NCBI RefSeq assembly: GCF_022448905.1
Contig: NZ_JAKVCW010000001.1
Coordinates: forward strand, 124,001-188,000
Length of the DNA stretch: 64,000 nucleotides
Reading direction: 5' to 3'
Source of the DNA: Shimia sp.
GTDB taxonomy: Bacteria; Pseudomonadota; Alphaproteobacteria; Rhodobacterales; Rhodobacteraceae
Part shown: piece after piece, positions 9,108-16,475 of the stretch
How positions within the stretch are numbered: the stretch's first letter is position 1
Layout of the letters: every line of letters begins with the position of its first letter
The notes under the pieces: model-generated
What the model was told of the DNA's origin: nothing
Seen by the model: only the letters and a program-made list of their open reading frames with translations
Databases searched by the model: none
Made by a program: the position numbers and the translations under genes

Positions 9108-9722
9108 TTGAAAATTCTAATCGCTGACGACCACGATTTGTTGTTGGACACTGTGACCGCCTTTGTCGATGCCACCGGTACCATGGGCTCCGTAGGCGTT
9201 TCCGATCTGGATCAGGCGATGCAAGCGCTCGATAGCAAGGGGCCGTTTGATCTGGTGCTGTTGGATTACAATATGCCGGGCATGCAGGGTGTCGAGGGGG
9301 TGAAGCGGGTACTGGCGCATACGTCCTCTCCACGCGTTGCGTTGATTTCCGGAGAGGCCAGCCGCGAGATTGTGCAAAAAGCCATGGCGGCCGGGGCTTC
9401 TGGCTTTGTGCCCAAAACCTTGCCAGCATCCTCTTTGGTGAATGCGATCAAGTTCATGGCGGCTGGGGAGCAGTTTATCCCGGCCGAGTTGATGCAAGCC
9501 ACAGAAGCAGCGGAGCCGCATCCAATTGCCAAAAAGCTCACGCGCCGTGAGATGCAGGTGTTGGAAGGTCTGTCCGTGGGCAAGTCCAACAAGGAAATTG
9601 CCCGTGATCTTGACCTGTCCGAGCCGACCATCAAGCTGCACGTGAAAAACCTCTATCGCAAGATTGACGCGGGCAATCGCACGCAAGCGGCGCTGATCGC
9701 TAAAGAAGCCGGCCTGTTCTGA
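9108..9722 (+). CDS. NarL/FixJ-type response regulator (receiver + LuxR HTH)
   Basis: A 204-residue regulator. The receiver starts KILIADDHD with acidic pocket residues and has Asp53 in LVLLDYNMPG as phospho-acceptor, then the conserved Lys in FVPKTLP. The C-terminal LuxR-type HTH reads LTRREMQVLEGLSVGKSNKE, then IARDLDLSEPTIKLHVKNLY. The start is TTG at 9108, five bases after GGAGGA; an in-frame upstream ATG at 8985 lacks this signal. It diverges from the SUOX-fold/hybrid-kinase pair. The HPt domain of that kinase is the likely phosphate donor. Targets are unknown; the LpxR-like gene follows on the same strand. Confidence 0.92.
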   Translation: MKILIADDHDLLLDTVTAFVDATGTMGSVGVSDLDQAMQALDSKGPFDLVLLDYNMPGMQGVEGVKRVLAHTSSPRVALISGEASREIVQKAMAAGASGFVPKTLPASSLVNAIKFMAAGEQFIPAELMQATEAAEPHPIAKKLTRREMQVLEGLSVGKSNKEIARDLDLSEPTIKLHVKNLYRKIDAGNRTQAALIAKEAGLF

Positions 9723-9792
9723 CCGTATAATATGTCTGTTGTGCGAAAGGCTTGGCTCACGTGCTGCCAGACCTAAGTAGGGCTTTCTCATC

Positions 9793-9808
9793 CCTTAATG
9801 AATTAAGG
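9793..9808. repeat. AT-rich inverted repeat upstream of the LpxR-like gene
   Basis: CCTTAAT ga ATTAAGG is a perfect 7+7 inverted repeat about 100 bp before the lpxR-like start, followed by ACAATTTTTAC. It could be a protein-binding site or a weak terminator for the response-regulator gene. The stem is AT-rich, which favours an operator. Confidence 0.35.
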
Positions 9809-9909
9809 ACAATTTTTACGGCATTTACCATTATGTCAGTCTTTCGCTGACGCGGGTGACCTGTGCGCGCTATCAGATCCTAGCCGGGGGGCGTTATTGG
9901 GGACTGATT

Positions 9910-10854
9910 ATGCTGCGTCGTATTGCTGCTTTGTTTTTTGTTGGGGTGCTTTCCGTTCAGGCTGTGGCAGCGGAAGACAGTGAGGTGTCCTTTACGCCTT
10001 TTGGCGAGCGGGAGTACCTGGGCTTTGGCAGTCTGTTTGTGAATGACTTCCTTGGCGACGGGTATGATCGTTGGCGGTCTGGTTCTTATGGTACAAGCCG
10101 GTTCTGGGGCTACGGTTGGAATGGCGAGCTGCCGCAGTCGGCCGGGGATTTGCTGGAGTTGCGGGTTGGCGGCGAGATCATGGCCCCAGCGTGCCTGAGT
10201 TCCCATATCCCACTGGATCGCCCCTGGGCCGGTGTGCTGACCGCGGGTCTGCACACGCAGTTTCAGCGGCATGGCACTGAGTTTGCTTTTGGTGGCGACG
10301 TTTTGATGATTGGCCCGCAGACCGGGCTGAATAGCCTGCAAAAGGCAATTCACGATGTGATTGGGATTGAAGGCCCGTCTGATGAGGTTCTGGCGCATCA
10401 GATCCCAAACCAGTGGCGGCTGCGCTTTGTCGGCGAAACTGGGCGCACGTTTGATCTTGGCGGCCAAACCAGCATGCGTCCTTTTGTAGAAGCCCGCGCA
10501 GGGGACGAAGATCTGGTACGTGCCGGTGTGGATTTCACCATTGGTCGGTTTGGTCGCGGGGAACTGGTGTCGCGAGATTGGGTAACGGGACACCGCTATC
10601 GTTCCGGTGCGCGTCAGGAAAAGGGGCTGAGTTTTGTGGTGGGCGCAGACATCGCAAAAGTGTTCAGCAGCATCTATTTGCCCGAAGACCGCGGCTATCG
10701 CCTGACCGATACACGCCGTCGTGTGCGGGCCGGATTGCATTGGCAGGGCAAGAACCATCACCTGTTTTATGGCCTCACGTATTTGAGCGAAGAGTTCGAC
10801 ATGCAGTACCAAGGACAACTTGTTGGCGCGGTGCGATTGGATATTCGCTTTTGA
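9910..10854 (+). CDS. LpxR-like outer-membrane lipid A deacylase (DUF2219)
   Basis: A 314-residue beta-barrel protein with signal peptide MLRRIAALFFVGVLSVQAVA cut after AVAA. Family marks of LpxR (removal of the 3'-acyloxyacyl group from lipid A) are visible: an early ND pair in GSLFVNDFLGDGYDRW, DRPWAGVLTAGLH in place of the usual DRPYAG, and IGPQTGLNSLQKAIHDVIG where His148 matches the catalytic His of LpxR. The C-terminal strand ends with Phe (VRLDIRF), as expected for Bam-dependent insertion. ATG at 9910 begins the signal peptide; the upstream in-frame stretch is not coding-like. It follows a response-regulator gene, so two-component control is possible. Confidence in the fold is higher than in the reaction. 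Confidence 0.82.
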   Translation: MLRRIAALFFVGVLSVQAVAAEDSEVSFTPFGEREYLGFGSLFVNDFLGDGYDRWRSGSYGTSRFWGYGWNGELPQSAGDLLELRVGGEIMAPACLSSHIPLDRPWAGVLTAGLHTQFQRHGTEFAFGGDVLMIGPQTGLNSLQKAIHDVIGIEGPSDEVLAHQIPNQWRLRFVGETGRTFDLGGQTSMRPFVEARAGDEDLVRAGVDFTIGRFGRGELVSRDWVTGHRYRSGARQEKGLSFVVGADIAKVFSSIYLPEDRGYRLTDTRRRVRAGLHWQGKNHHLFYGLTYLSEEFDMQYQGQLVGAVRLDIRF

Positions 10855-10855
10855 G

Positions 10856-10903
10856 GCGAGGTGAGGTGTTTTTTGCAACACACTGAGGCGCCTCGCTTTT
10901 TTT
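10856..10903 (+). terminator. intrinsic terminator after the LpxR-like gene
   Basis: Nested pairing GCGAGG (10856-10861) with CCTCGC (10891-10896) and GTGTT (10866-10870) with AACAC (10877-10881), followed by seven T residues at 10897-10903. It starts just after the stop codon. Confidence 0.6.
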
Positions 10904-10982
10904 GAAACTTCCGGCTAGGCAGCTCGAGTCCGCTTTGTTAACCTGTCCGTAATAAAAAAACTACTAGGCAGGTAATCAGGCA

Positions 10983-12053
10983 ATGAAAACGGGCTTTCGT
11001 GGCACGTTTGTCATCTCCTGGTCACAGACAGAAATAGATGGTCAGAAGGCCGCACCGTTGCAGGCGCTGGAAACAGGCGTGGTGTGGTCCTGGTCAAGGG
11101 ACGCCGTCCGTGTGGACGGCCCCAATGGGTTATTGCGTCTGGACCGTGGGGAAGAAGGGGCAAACATCCGCAAGCGTGCGGCGCACATGGTGCGCAAGCT
11201 GGTTGGGGCGGCGGTGAATCATCAAACAAACATCCAGAGCCTGGATGCGGTCGATATTGAACTGCCCTTGATGGAGGGCGGTTTTGTGGTGACCGATGGG
11301 GCGGAGAGCTACACCGCAACGGTGATTGAAGTGGATGGCAGTGCGCCGCTGCTGATGTTTCTGGACGAGCTTCCGCCAAAGAACAAAGACTTATGGGTGG
11401 TGCATTCTGCGATGAGCACTTTGCAGCGGCCCAAATCAGTACAAGAGGGTAACGGAGTGATTTGTTTTACACCGGGCACGCGGATTGCGACTCCGCAGGG
11501 GCCACGGTTGATTGAAGAGTTGCGCGAAGGCGATCAGGTGCAGACGCGGGACAATGGCGCGCAGCAGATCCAGTGGATTGGATCGCGGCGTATGACCGGG
11601 GCGCGCCTGTTTGCGATGCCAAAGCTGCGGCCAATCCGTATTCGCCCCGGCGCGCTGGGCATCGAGCGGCCAGATCAGGAATTGCTGGTCAGCCCGGAGC
11701 ATCGGATGCTGGTGCGCGGTCATACAGCGCGGGCGTTGTTTAACGAGAACGAGGTTCTGGTGGCGGCGCGCGATCTGGTGAATGGCAACAGCATCAGCGT
11801 GGACACGGCGCTAAAGGAGGTGACCTATGTGCACCTGCTGTTGCCGTGTCATGAGGTGATCTGGGCCAACGGGGTGGAGACAGAGAGCTTCCATCCGGCC
11901 AATGCGGCGTTGGACGCGCTGAAGGAAGAGGACCGGGCGCGGTTGTTTGCGCGTCAGCCGGAGTTGGCGCAGAACCCGCACAGCTATGGGCCGCACGCGC
12001 GGCGCAATCTGACCGCCAGCGAGGCGGCGATTTTGATGCACGACGCCGCGTAA
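10983..12053 (+). CDS. Hint-domain (Hedgehog/intein-type) protein
   Basis: A 356-residue protein. The second half starts at a Hint_2 domain: VICFTPGTRIATPQGPRLIE with Cys about residue 161 in the position of the intein/Hedgehog nucleophile, then LREGDQVQTRDNGAQQIQWI, SPEHRMLVRG (the conserved His block) and HLLLPCHEVIWANGVETESF. The N-terminal 150 residues have no recognisable domain. Hint_2 proteins are very common in Rhodobacteraceae, often attached to RTX or adhesin-like modules. Whether this one self-cleaves is unknown. It is flanked by terminators on both sides and so is probably a single-gene unit. Confidence 0.85.
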   Translation: MKTGFRGTFVISWSQTEIDGQKAAPLQALETGVVWSWSRDAVRVDGPNGLLRLDRGEEGANIRKRAAHMVRKLVGAAVNHQTNIQSLDAVDIELPLMEGGFVVTDGAESYTATVIEVDGSAPLLMFLDELPPKNKDLWVVHSAMSTLQRPKSVQEGNGVICFTPGTRIATPQGPRLIEELREGDQVQTRDNGAQQIQWIGSRRMTGARLFAMPKLRPIRIRPGALGIERPDQELLVSPEHRMLVRGHTARALFNENEVLVAARDLVNGNSISVDTALKEVTYVHLLLPCHEVIWANGVETESFHPANAALDALKEEDRARLFARQPELAQNPHSYGPHARRNLTASEAAILMHDAA

Positions 12054-12078
12054 GCGACATAGCGACCATGACAAAAAG

Positions 12079-12105
12079 AAACCCCGCCGGACTGGCGGGG
12101 TTTTT
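12079..12105. terminator. bidirectional intrinsic terminator between Hint-domain and VOC genes
   Basis: Stem CCCCGCC (12082-12088) and GGCGGGG (12094-12100), flanked by AAAAAGAAA on the left and TTTTT on the right, so it can serve both convergent genes. Confidence 0.8.
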
Positions 12106-12107
12106 GC

Positions 12108-12479
12108 TTAGCTGGAGAGGTCTTCTGCCAACATGAAGGCATTGTCGTCTGGATCATAGAAGGTCGCCAGTTTGACCATTTCCGGGATTACTTGTGTGGG
12201 GCCGTCAAACTTCACGTCCGCCGCCTCAAGCGCGCTGCGGGCGGTGTCGATGTCGTCAACGCCAAACACCGGGACGCAATTGCCGGGTTTGGGCTCGGAT
12301 TGCTCGCCCAAGCCAAGGATCACGCCCTCGGTTTTGGTGTCCAGCTCGCTCCAGCCGGCTTCGTCAATGTGGTAGCGCAATTCAAAGCCGAGCTTCTCTT
12401 TGAACCAGGTTGCGCTGGCGTGGCGATCACTCACAGAAATTGAGAGCGTGATGATGTTGGTCAATGCGGCGAGAGCCAT
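12108..12479 (-). CDS. VOC family protein (glyoxalase/bleomycin-resistance fold)
   Basis: A 123-residue protein of the vicinal-oxygen-chelate superfamily: ALTNIITLSISVSDRHASAT opens the first beta-alpha-beta unit, WFKEKLGFELRYHID and a C-terminal VIPEMVKLATFYDPDDNAFM segment with FxDPDGN-like ending. The ATG ending at 12479 lies about seven bases after AAGGA; another ATG is at 12509. It diverges from the tandem-HxlR regulator over a gap of about 50 bp and is the obvious candidate target. VOC proteins include isomerases, dioxygenases and drug-binding proteins; the substrate cannot be assigned here. Confidence 0.85.
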   Translation of the reverse strand: MALAALTNIITLSISVSDRHASATWFKEKLGFELRYHIDEAGWSELDTKTEGVILGLGEQSEPKPGNCVPVFGVDDIDTARSALEAADVKFDGPTQVIPEMVKLATFYDPDDNAFMLAEDLSS

Positions 12480-12515
12480 GATGCGGTCCTTAGTGGTTGC
12501 TGATTTCACAAAATG

Positions 12516-12524
12516 TAGTTACTA
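12516..12524. promoter_or_regulatory. small palindrome in the VOC/HxlR divergent gap
   Basis: TAGT T ACTA, with flanking T at 12514 and A at 12526 also symmetric, sits seven bases before the regulator ATG in the divergent intergenic region. It is a possible binding half-site set for the HxlR-type regulator; it is short enough to occur by chance. Confidence 0.3.
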
Positions 12525-12530
12525 TACTTT

Positions 12531-13064
12531 ATGGACATTAAGTTACTTGTCAAGATCACCTCTCGAGCCTGGGCGCTCGACATTCTGGCGCAGATGCATC
12601 GCGGCGTGCCGGGGCGGCAGGCGACGTTGATTGCCGCCACTGGGGCAGGGCGCACGGCCTTTGGGGCCAGTCTGGCGCATTTGATGGAGCTGGGGGTGGT
12701 GATGCGAAATCCCGGTCACGGGCATCCGCTGCGGCCGGAATTTGTTTTGACGGATCTGGGCGTTGTTGCGGCCGCTAAGGCAGATGAGATTCTGCGGGCG
12801 TCGCCGGAGAGCGATACCAAGCTGTTGCGCAAAAGCTGGACCGTGCCGGTGTTGGCGCTGGCGACGCGGCCGCAGCGGTTTTCAGGCTTCAAGGCGGGGT
12901 TGGGCGCGATCACAGATCGGGCGCTCTCCACCTCGTTGCAGAAGTTGGAGGCCCAGGAGTGGGTTGCGCGGGAGATTGATCTGTCGGAAAGGGTGCCTTT
13001 TCCGACCTATCAAGCGGTGAACGCCGGGGCGCGGATCAGTCAGGTGATTGGGTTGGCGGGGTAG
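12531..13064 (+). CDS. HxlR-like transcriptional regulator with two winged-helix domains
   Basis: A 177-residue protein containing two HxlR-like winged helices in tandem. Domain 1 (residues 5-85) runs KITSRAWALDILAQMHRG ... HLMELGVVMRNPG ... EFVLTDLG. Domain 2 (about 98-175) runs LLRKSWTVPVLALATRPQRF ... LSTSLQKLEAQEWVAREID ... YQAVNAG. HxlR proteins are normally about 110-130 residues with one domain and act as dimers, so this looks like an internal duplication giving a single-chain dimer. It diverges from the VOC gene. The last 29 bases overlap the 3' end of the convergent gene at 13036. Confidence 0.75.
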   Translation: MDIKLLVKITSRAWALDILAQMHRGVPGRQATLIAATGAGRTAFGASLAHLMELGVVMRNPGHGHPLRPEFVLTDLGVVAAAKADEILRASPESDTKLLRKSWTVPVLALATRPQRFSGFKAGLGAITDRALSTSLQKLEAQEWVAREIDLSERVPFPTYQAVNAGARISQVIGLAG

Positions 13065-13653
13065 GCTTAGGGCAAACGGTCATCGTTGTTTTGTTGAGAT
13101 GAAAGTGGCTGTGGTGATAATACGGGTTCGTTGGGTCGAGTTTCTTGATGCCTTCAAAGAAGCGGTCAAAACCCATGCAGAATAGATTGTCTGTCATTGC
13201 GAACAGATACGTTAGTACCTCTGATTGCTGTTTTGAGGCTTCCGGGTAAACGTCACTGTAGATCTTCAAGATCTGCCTGCGTTCGGCTTCGGACGGATTC
13301 AGGCATTTCACAAAGTCCAGACGCGCTTGGGTGTGTGCAAGATTGTAGGGCGTGTGGTTCTCGGCTCTGTCGAATACGAACAAGTGGTTCACAAAGTCCG
13401 CTGTTGCCAGCGCGCCTATGAAGGGGCGATGCATGACGGCATTTTCGGCCATGTTTGTGCCGGGTTCGCGAAGCGCTTCCTTCTTGTAGTGGTCGAGATA
13501 TAGCGGTGGATCAAAGGCGTTCAGCGTGGCCCATTCCGCTGGGCAGACCTGTTCGGCAAGTTGCGCGTATGTGGGATCAGCCGGGCGCATCAGGGCCAGG
13601 GCACCGGTGTAGGTCAGCAGGCAGGCAGCAATGGACAGAATAATGCGTTTCAC
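13036..13653 (-). CDS. exported or membrane-anchored protein of unknown function
   Basis: A 205-residue protein not recognised. The proposed GTG start (ending at 13653, after GAAAGGT) gives VKRIILSIAACLLTYTGALA, a signal peptide or N-terminal anchor. The mature part is charged, with cysteines in QVCPAEW, VKCLNPS, LFCMGF and TVCPKP that could form disulfides, and a histidine-rich stretch YYHHSHFHLN near the C-terminus. Upstream in-frame sequence reaches 13872 but lacks features of a protein start. Its 3' end overlaps the convergent regulator by 29 bp. Confidence 0.65.
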   Translation of the reverse strand: MKRIILSIAACLLTYTGALALMRPADPTYAQLAEQVCPAEWATLNAFDPPLYLDHYKKEALREPGTNMAENAVMHRPFIGALATADFVNHLFVFDRAENHTPYNLAHTQARLDFVKCLNPSEAERRQILKIYSDVYPEASKQQSEVLTYLFAMTDNLFCMGFDRFFEGIKKLDPTNPYYHHSHFHLNKTTMTVCPKPTPPTQSPD

Positions 13654-13804
13654 AATCGTACCTTTCAATAGCAACCACCCAGGTAATTTATAGGTTTGCC
13701 AAGCCATTGATTTGGCGGAAATGTGGCAACTCTGGGGAGATAGGCTTGCCTTGAAATCAGCAAAGAGCTGTGTAACTTGCCCCATCAAAGTGGGAGTAAT
13801 TGCT

Positions 13805-14356
13805 GTGATTAAGCATTTTCTGGCTATTGCGCTAGCTAGCTTGATGGGGACATCTGCCAATGCGCAGGACATCCGTTGGCAATCTGAAAAGATGACGCCA
13901 GGCGCCTATGTGTCGATAAACCAATCGCAGGGAGGAATGATCCATCACGTTTATACTGGCCGCAGAGGCAAGGCGTTTGTGTTGACCAGTTATCGTGGCG
14001 CAAAACCCGGCGGCACACCGGCGTTTGAAACACACTTGGACAAAGACGGGAATTATGTGCGCTGGGTACGGCCTGACGGCTTTGAAATCCGGTATCGACC
14101 ACATGATTGCACCCGCACCCTTGGGCAATGCAGCTACAAAGAGATTCATTCAGACGGAACTCGGAAACAGCGCACTCGTGTGACAGAGGCCACCAAGAAA
14201 GGGTTAGCCTTCAAAGAATATGACGAAAACGGCACATTTCTTTTTGGTGGCAAAATGAATTTGGAAGAAGGCGGTTGGGCCGGAAACGGAGTGATTGACA
14301 GCGCCCAAGGAAAGCAAAGGTTTACACTTAAGAAGCGCGGTGTCCTCGCCAATTAA
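13805..14356 (+). CDS. exported protein of unknown function
   Basis: A 183-residue protein, not recognised. With the GTG at 13805 it begins VIKHFLAIALASLMGTSANA-QDI, a good signal peptide with an Ala-x-Ala cleavage site; GGGAG lies about nine bases upstream. The mature part is about 160 residues, rich in Gly, Lys and Thr, with one CysCys pair (HDCTRTLGQC) likely to form a disulfide, and repeated short YDENG/HSDGT/LDKDG turns. It probably resides in the periplasm or is secreted. Neighbours give no functional hint; the 236-bp region after it holds the rpsD promoter. Confidence 0.65.
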   Translation: MIKHFLAIALASLMGTSANAQDIRWQSEKMTPGAYVSINQSQGGMIHHVYTGRRGKAFVLTSYRGAKPGGTPAFETHLDKDGNYVRWVRPDGFEIRYRPHDCTRTLGQCSYKEIHSDGTRKQRTRVTEATKKGLAFKEYDENGTFLFGGKMNLEEGGWAGNGVIDSAQGKQRFTLKKRGVLAN

Positions 14357-14457
14357 GTTGCCCTGAATACGTTGCCTTGTAGAGGGAAGCTAAAGCCGTA
14401 GCTGCCAAGCGAGCTGTAGCTGATGTTGTCATGGCATTGGGATTGTCCACTCCCCGC

Positions 14458-14485
14458 TTGACTCCCCCGGAATCCCCCGTATAAG
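14458..14485 (+). promoter_or_regulatory. sigma-70-type promoter of rpsD
   Basis: TTGACT (14458-14463), 16-bp spacer, TATAAG (14480-14485). Transcription would start near 14492, leaving a leader of about 100 nt before the rpsD ATG. The leader contains a CCTC-GCAA-GAGG hairpin with a GNRA tetraloop at 14510-14521. Confidence 0.6.
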
Positions 14486-14592
14486 CGCGGCTTCATTGGT
14501 GTTGGTGGCCCTCGCAAGAGGATGCCTGTCATGTCGGCAAAATCCGGCAAGAGGACAACGCCCTTCGAAACCTGAACGAAGGAGATCAGCAG

Positions 14593-15213
14593 ATGACAAA
14601 AAGAACTGCTGCCAAGTACAAAATTGACCGCCGGATGGGCGAAAACATCTGGGGTCGTCCAAAATCCCCAGTGAACCGTCGTGACTATGGCCCAGGCCAG
14701 CACGGTCAGCGCCGCAAGGGCAAACTGTCTGACTTCGGTACGCAGCTGCGCGCCAAGCAGAAGCTGAAAGGTTACTACGGCGACCTGACCGAGAAACAGT
14801 TCCGTCGCATCTACGGCGAAGCTGAGCGTGTAAAAGGCGACACCGGTGAAAACCTGATCGGTCTGCTGGAGCGCCGTCTGGACGCTGTTGTTTACCGCGC
14901 CAAGTTTGTTCCAACCGTGTTTGCTGCACGTCAGTTTGTGAACCACGGCCACGTTCTGGTGAACGGCAAGCGCGTTAACATCGCGTCTTACCGCGTCAAA
15001 GAAGGCGACGTGATCGAAGTACGTGAGAAGTCCAAGCAGCTCGCAGTTCTGCTGGAAGCCGTTCAGCTGAACGAGCGCGACGTGCCTGACTACATCGACG
15101 CCGACCACAACAAAATGACCGCAACCTTCGTGCGCACCCCAGGCCTGTCCGACGTGCCATACCCGGTTGTTATGGAACCAAACCTGGTCGTGGAATTCTA
15201 CGCGAAGAACTAA
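14593..15213 (+). CDS. rpsD: 30S ribosomal protein S4
   Basis: A 206-residue S4, the usual length for alphaproteobacteria. It has the N-terminal [18 protein letters not shown] block, the [15 protein letters not shown] segment and the S4 RNA-binding domain ([14 protein letters not shown] ... [15 protein letters not shown]). S4 nucleates assembly of the small subunit by binding the 5' domain of 16S rRNA. Here it stands alone with its own promoter and a strong terminator, not in the alpha operon with rpoA, as is usual in this group. The AAGGAG site is well placed. Codon choice is biased as in other highly expressed genes of the window (atp, groSL). Confidence 0.99.
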   Translation: MTKRTAAKYKIDRRMGENIWGRPKSPVNRRDYGPGQHGQRRKGKLSDFGTQLRAKQKLKGYYGDLTEKQFRRIYGEAERVKGDTGENLIGLLERRLDAVVYRAKFVPTVFAARQFVNHGHVLVNGKRVNIASYRVKEGDVIEVREKSKQLAVLLEAVQLNERDVPDYIDADHNKMTATFVRTPGLSDVPYPVVMEPNLVVEFYAKN

Positions 15214-15243
15214 TCTTCGCCGACCTAGGTTACAGAATACGGA

Positions 15244-15274
15244 AAGGGCCGCGAGAGTTTCGCGGCCCTTTTTG
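15244..15274 (+). terminator. intrinsic terminator of rpsD
   Basis: Perfect 11-bp stem AAGGGCCGCGA (15244-15254) and TCGCGGCCCTT (15260-15270), 5-nt loop, then TTTGTTTG. The upstream A-run side could also serve the convergent M20 gene. Confidence 0.85.
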
Positions 15275-15314
15275 TTTGTTCAGATTTTGGAAGTTGCTGT
15301 AGCGCTGGGCGGGC

Positions 15315-16472
15315 TTAGCCTTTGGCCAGCGTGTCGCCGAGTTTTTCCAGTAGTTTCAGGCAATCGGACAACTGATCCAGCGCGATGAACTCGTCGGCCT
15401 TGTGGGCCTGCTCGATGGAGCCGGGGCCGCAGACCACCACATCCATGCCCATTGACTGAAACAGACCCGCTTCGGTGCCAAAGGGCACAAGGTCCGCGCC
15501 GTTGGCGCCGGTGAGTTCCATGAGCAGTTTGCGGGCTTCGTTATCGTCCTCCGGGATGAGGCCAGCGACCTCGCCCACCACCTCAGTGTCGATCTGCGCG
15601 TCGGGGTAGACCTTGCGCATTGTCGGCAGCAGCTCGTCTTCGCAATAGGCTTTTAAGGCCTCTTTCACAAAGGTGGCATCGCTGGCTTGCACGGGGCGCA
15701 TTTCCCAATCCACCTGCGCCTTGGGGGCGATGACGTTGTGTACGCTGCCGCCGTGGATGGCGCCGACGTTCACGGTGGTCCAGGGCGGCTCAAAGCGGCT
15801 GGTTTCTGGCGCCATGGTGGTGAGCTTGGCTTTGAGCTCCAGCAGGCGGGAGACGTAGCGTGCAGCGTATTCCACCGCGTTCACGCCCAGATCAGGCGCG
15901 GAGCCGTGGCCTTCTAGGCCCTGAAAGCGGGTGCTGTATTCATGGCAGCCTTTGTGGCCTTCGATGATGCGCATGGAGGTCGGCTCGCCAATAATGGCGA
16001 GCCGGGGATTGATGTTGCGCTCTTTGAGGGCCTCGACCAGATGGCCTGCACCAATGCAGCCGGTTTCCTCGTCATAGGTGAAGGTAAGATGCACCGGCGT
16101 GTCGGTGACACGCTGGGCAAAGTGGGGCGCCATAGCGACGGTGGCGGCGATGAAGCCTTTCATGTCGCAGGTGCCGCGTCCGTAAAGACGCCCGTCGCGC
16201 TCTTCCATGACGAAGGGATCGGAGCTCCAGTCCTGATCGGTGACCGGCACCACGTCGCTGTGACCGGAGAGCACAATGCCGCCGTCGACTTCGGGGCCGA
16301 GGGTGGCAAAGAGGTTGGCTTTTTTGCCGGTTTCGTCGTGGAAGATCTCCACCTTGGCGCCGCAGTCTTTGAGACGTGCAGCGAGGTAGGAGATCATGTC
16401 GAGGTTGCTGTCGACCGAGACCGTCGGGAAGGCGATCAGGTCGGAGAGGATCTGTTTGGTGGTCTCCAGCAT
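15315..16472 (-). CDS. argE: M20 family deacylase, acetylornithine deacetylase (ArgE)-like
   Basis: A 385-residue zinc hydrolase of the M20/ArgE-DapE family. Metal and catalytic motifs: SGHSDVVPV (His, Asp), GTCDMKGFIA (Asp), TYDEETGCIGA (Glu-Glu), GEPTSM and a late His in IEQAHKADEF. The middle of the protein (EGHGSAPDLGVNAVEYAARY) is the dimerisation lid. By sequence it fits ArgE, which frees ornithine from N-acetylornithine. Its operon, however, holds a DoeA-like hydrolase and a class III aminotransferase, so the natural substrate may be another N-acetylated diamino acid such as N-acetyl-2,4-diaminobutyrate. Start 3 bp after the preceding stop indicates translational coupling. Confidence 0.88.
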   Translation of the reverse strand: MLETTKQILSDLIAFPTVSVDSNLDMISYLAARLKDCGAKVEIFHDETGKKANLFATLGPEVDGGIVLSGHSDVVPVTDQDWSSDPFVMEERDGRLYGRGTCDMKGFIAATVAMAPHFAQRVTDTPVHLTFTYDEETGCIGAGHLVEALKERNINPRLAIIGEPTSMRIIEGHKGCHEYSTRFQGLEGHGSAPDLGVNAVEYAARYVSRLLELKAKLTTMAPETSRFEPPWTTVNVGAIHGGSVHNVIAPKAQVDWEMRPVQASDATFVKEALKAYCEDELLPTMRKVYPDAQIDTEVVGEVAGLIPEDDNEARKLLMELTGANGADLVPFGTEAGLFQSMGMDVVVCGPGSIEQAHKADEFIALDQLSDCLKLLEKLGDTLAKG

Positions 16473-16475
16473 GGG

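Noticed and set aside
13654-13872. Upstream extension of the exported protein gene at 13036-13653
   Set aside because: The signal peptide starts at the GTG ending at 13653; the extension overlaps the start region of the divergent gene and adds no conserved feature.
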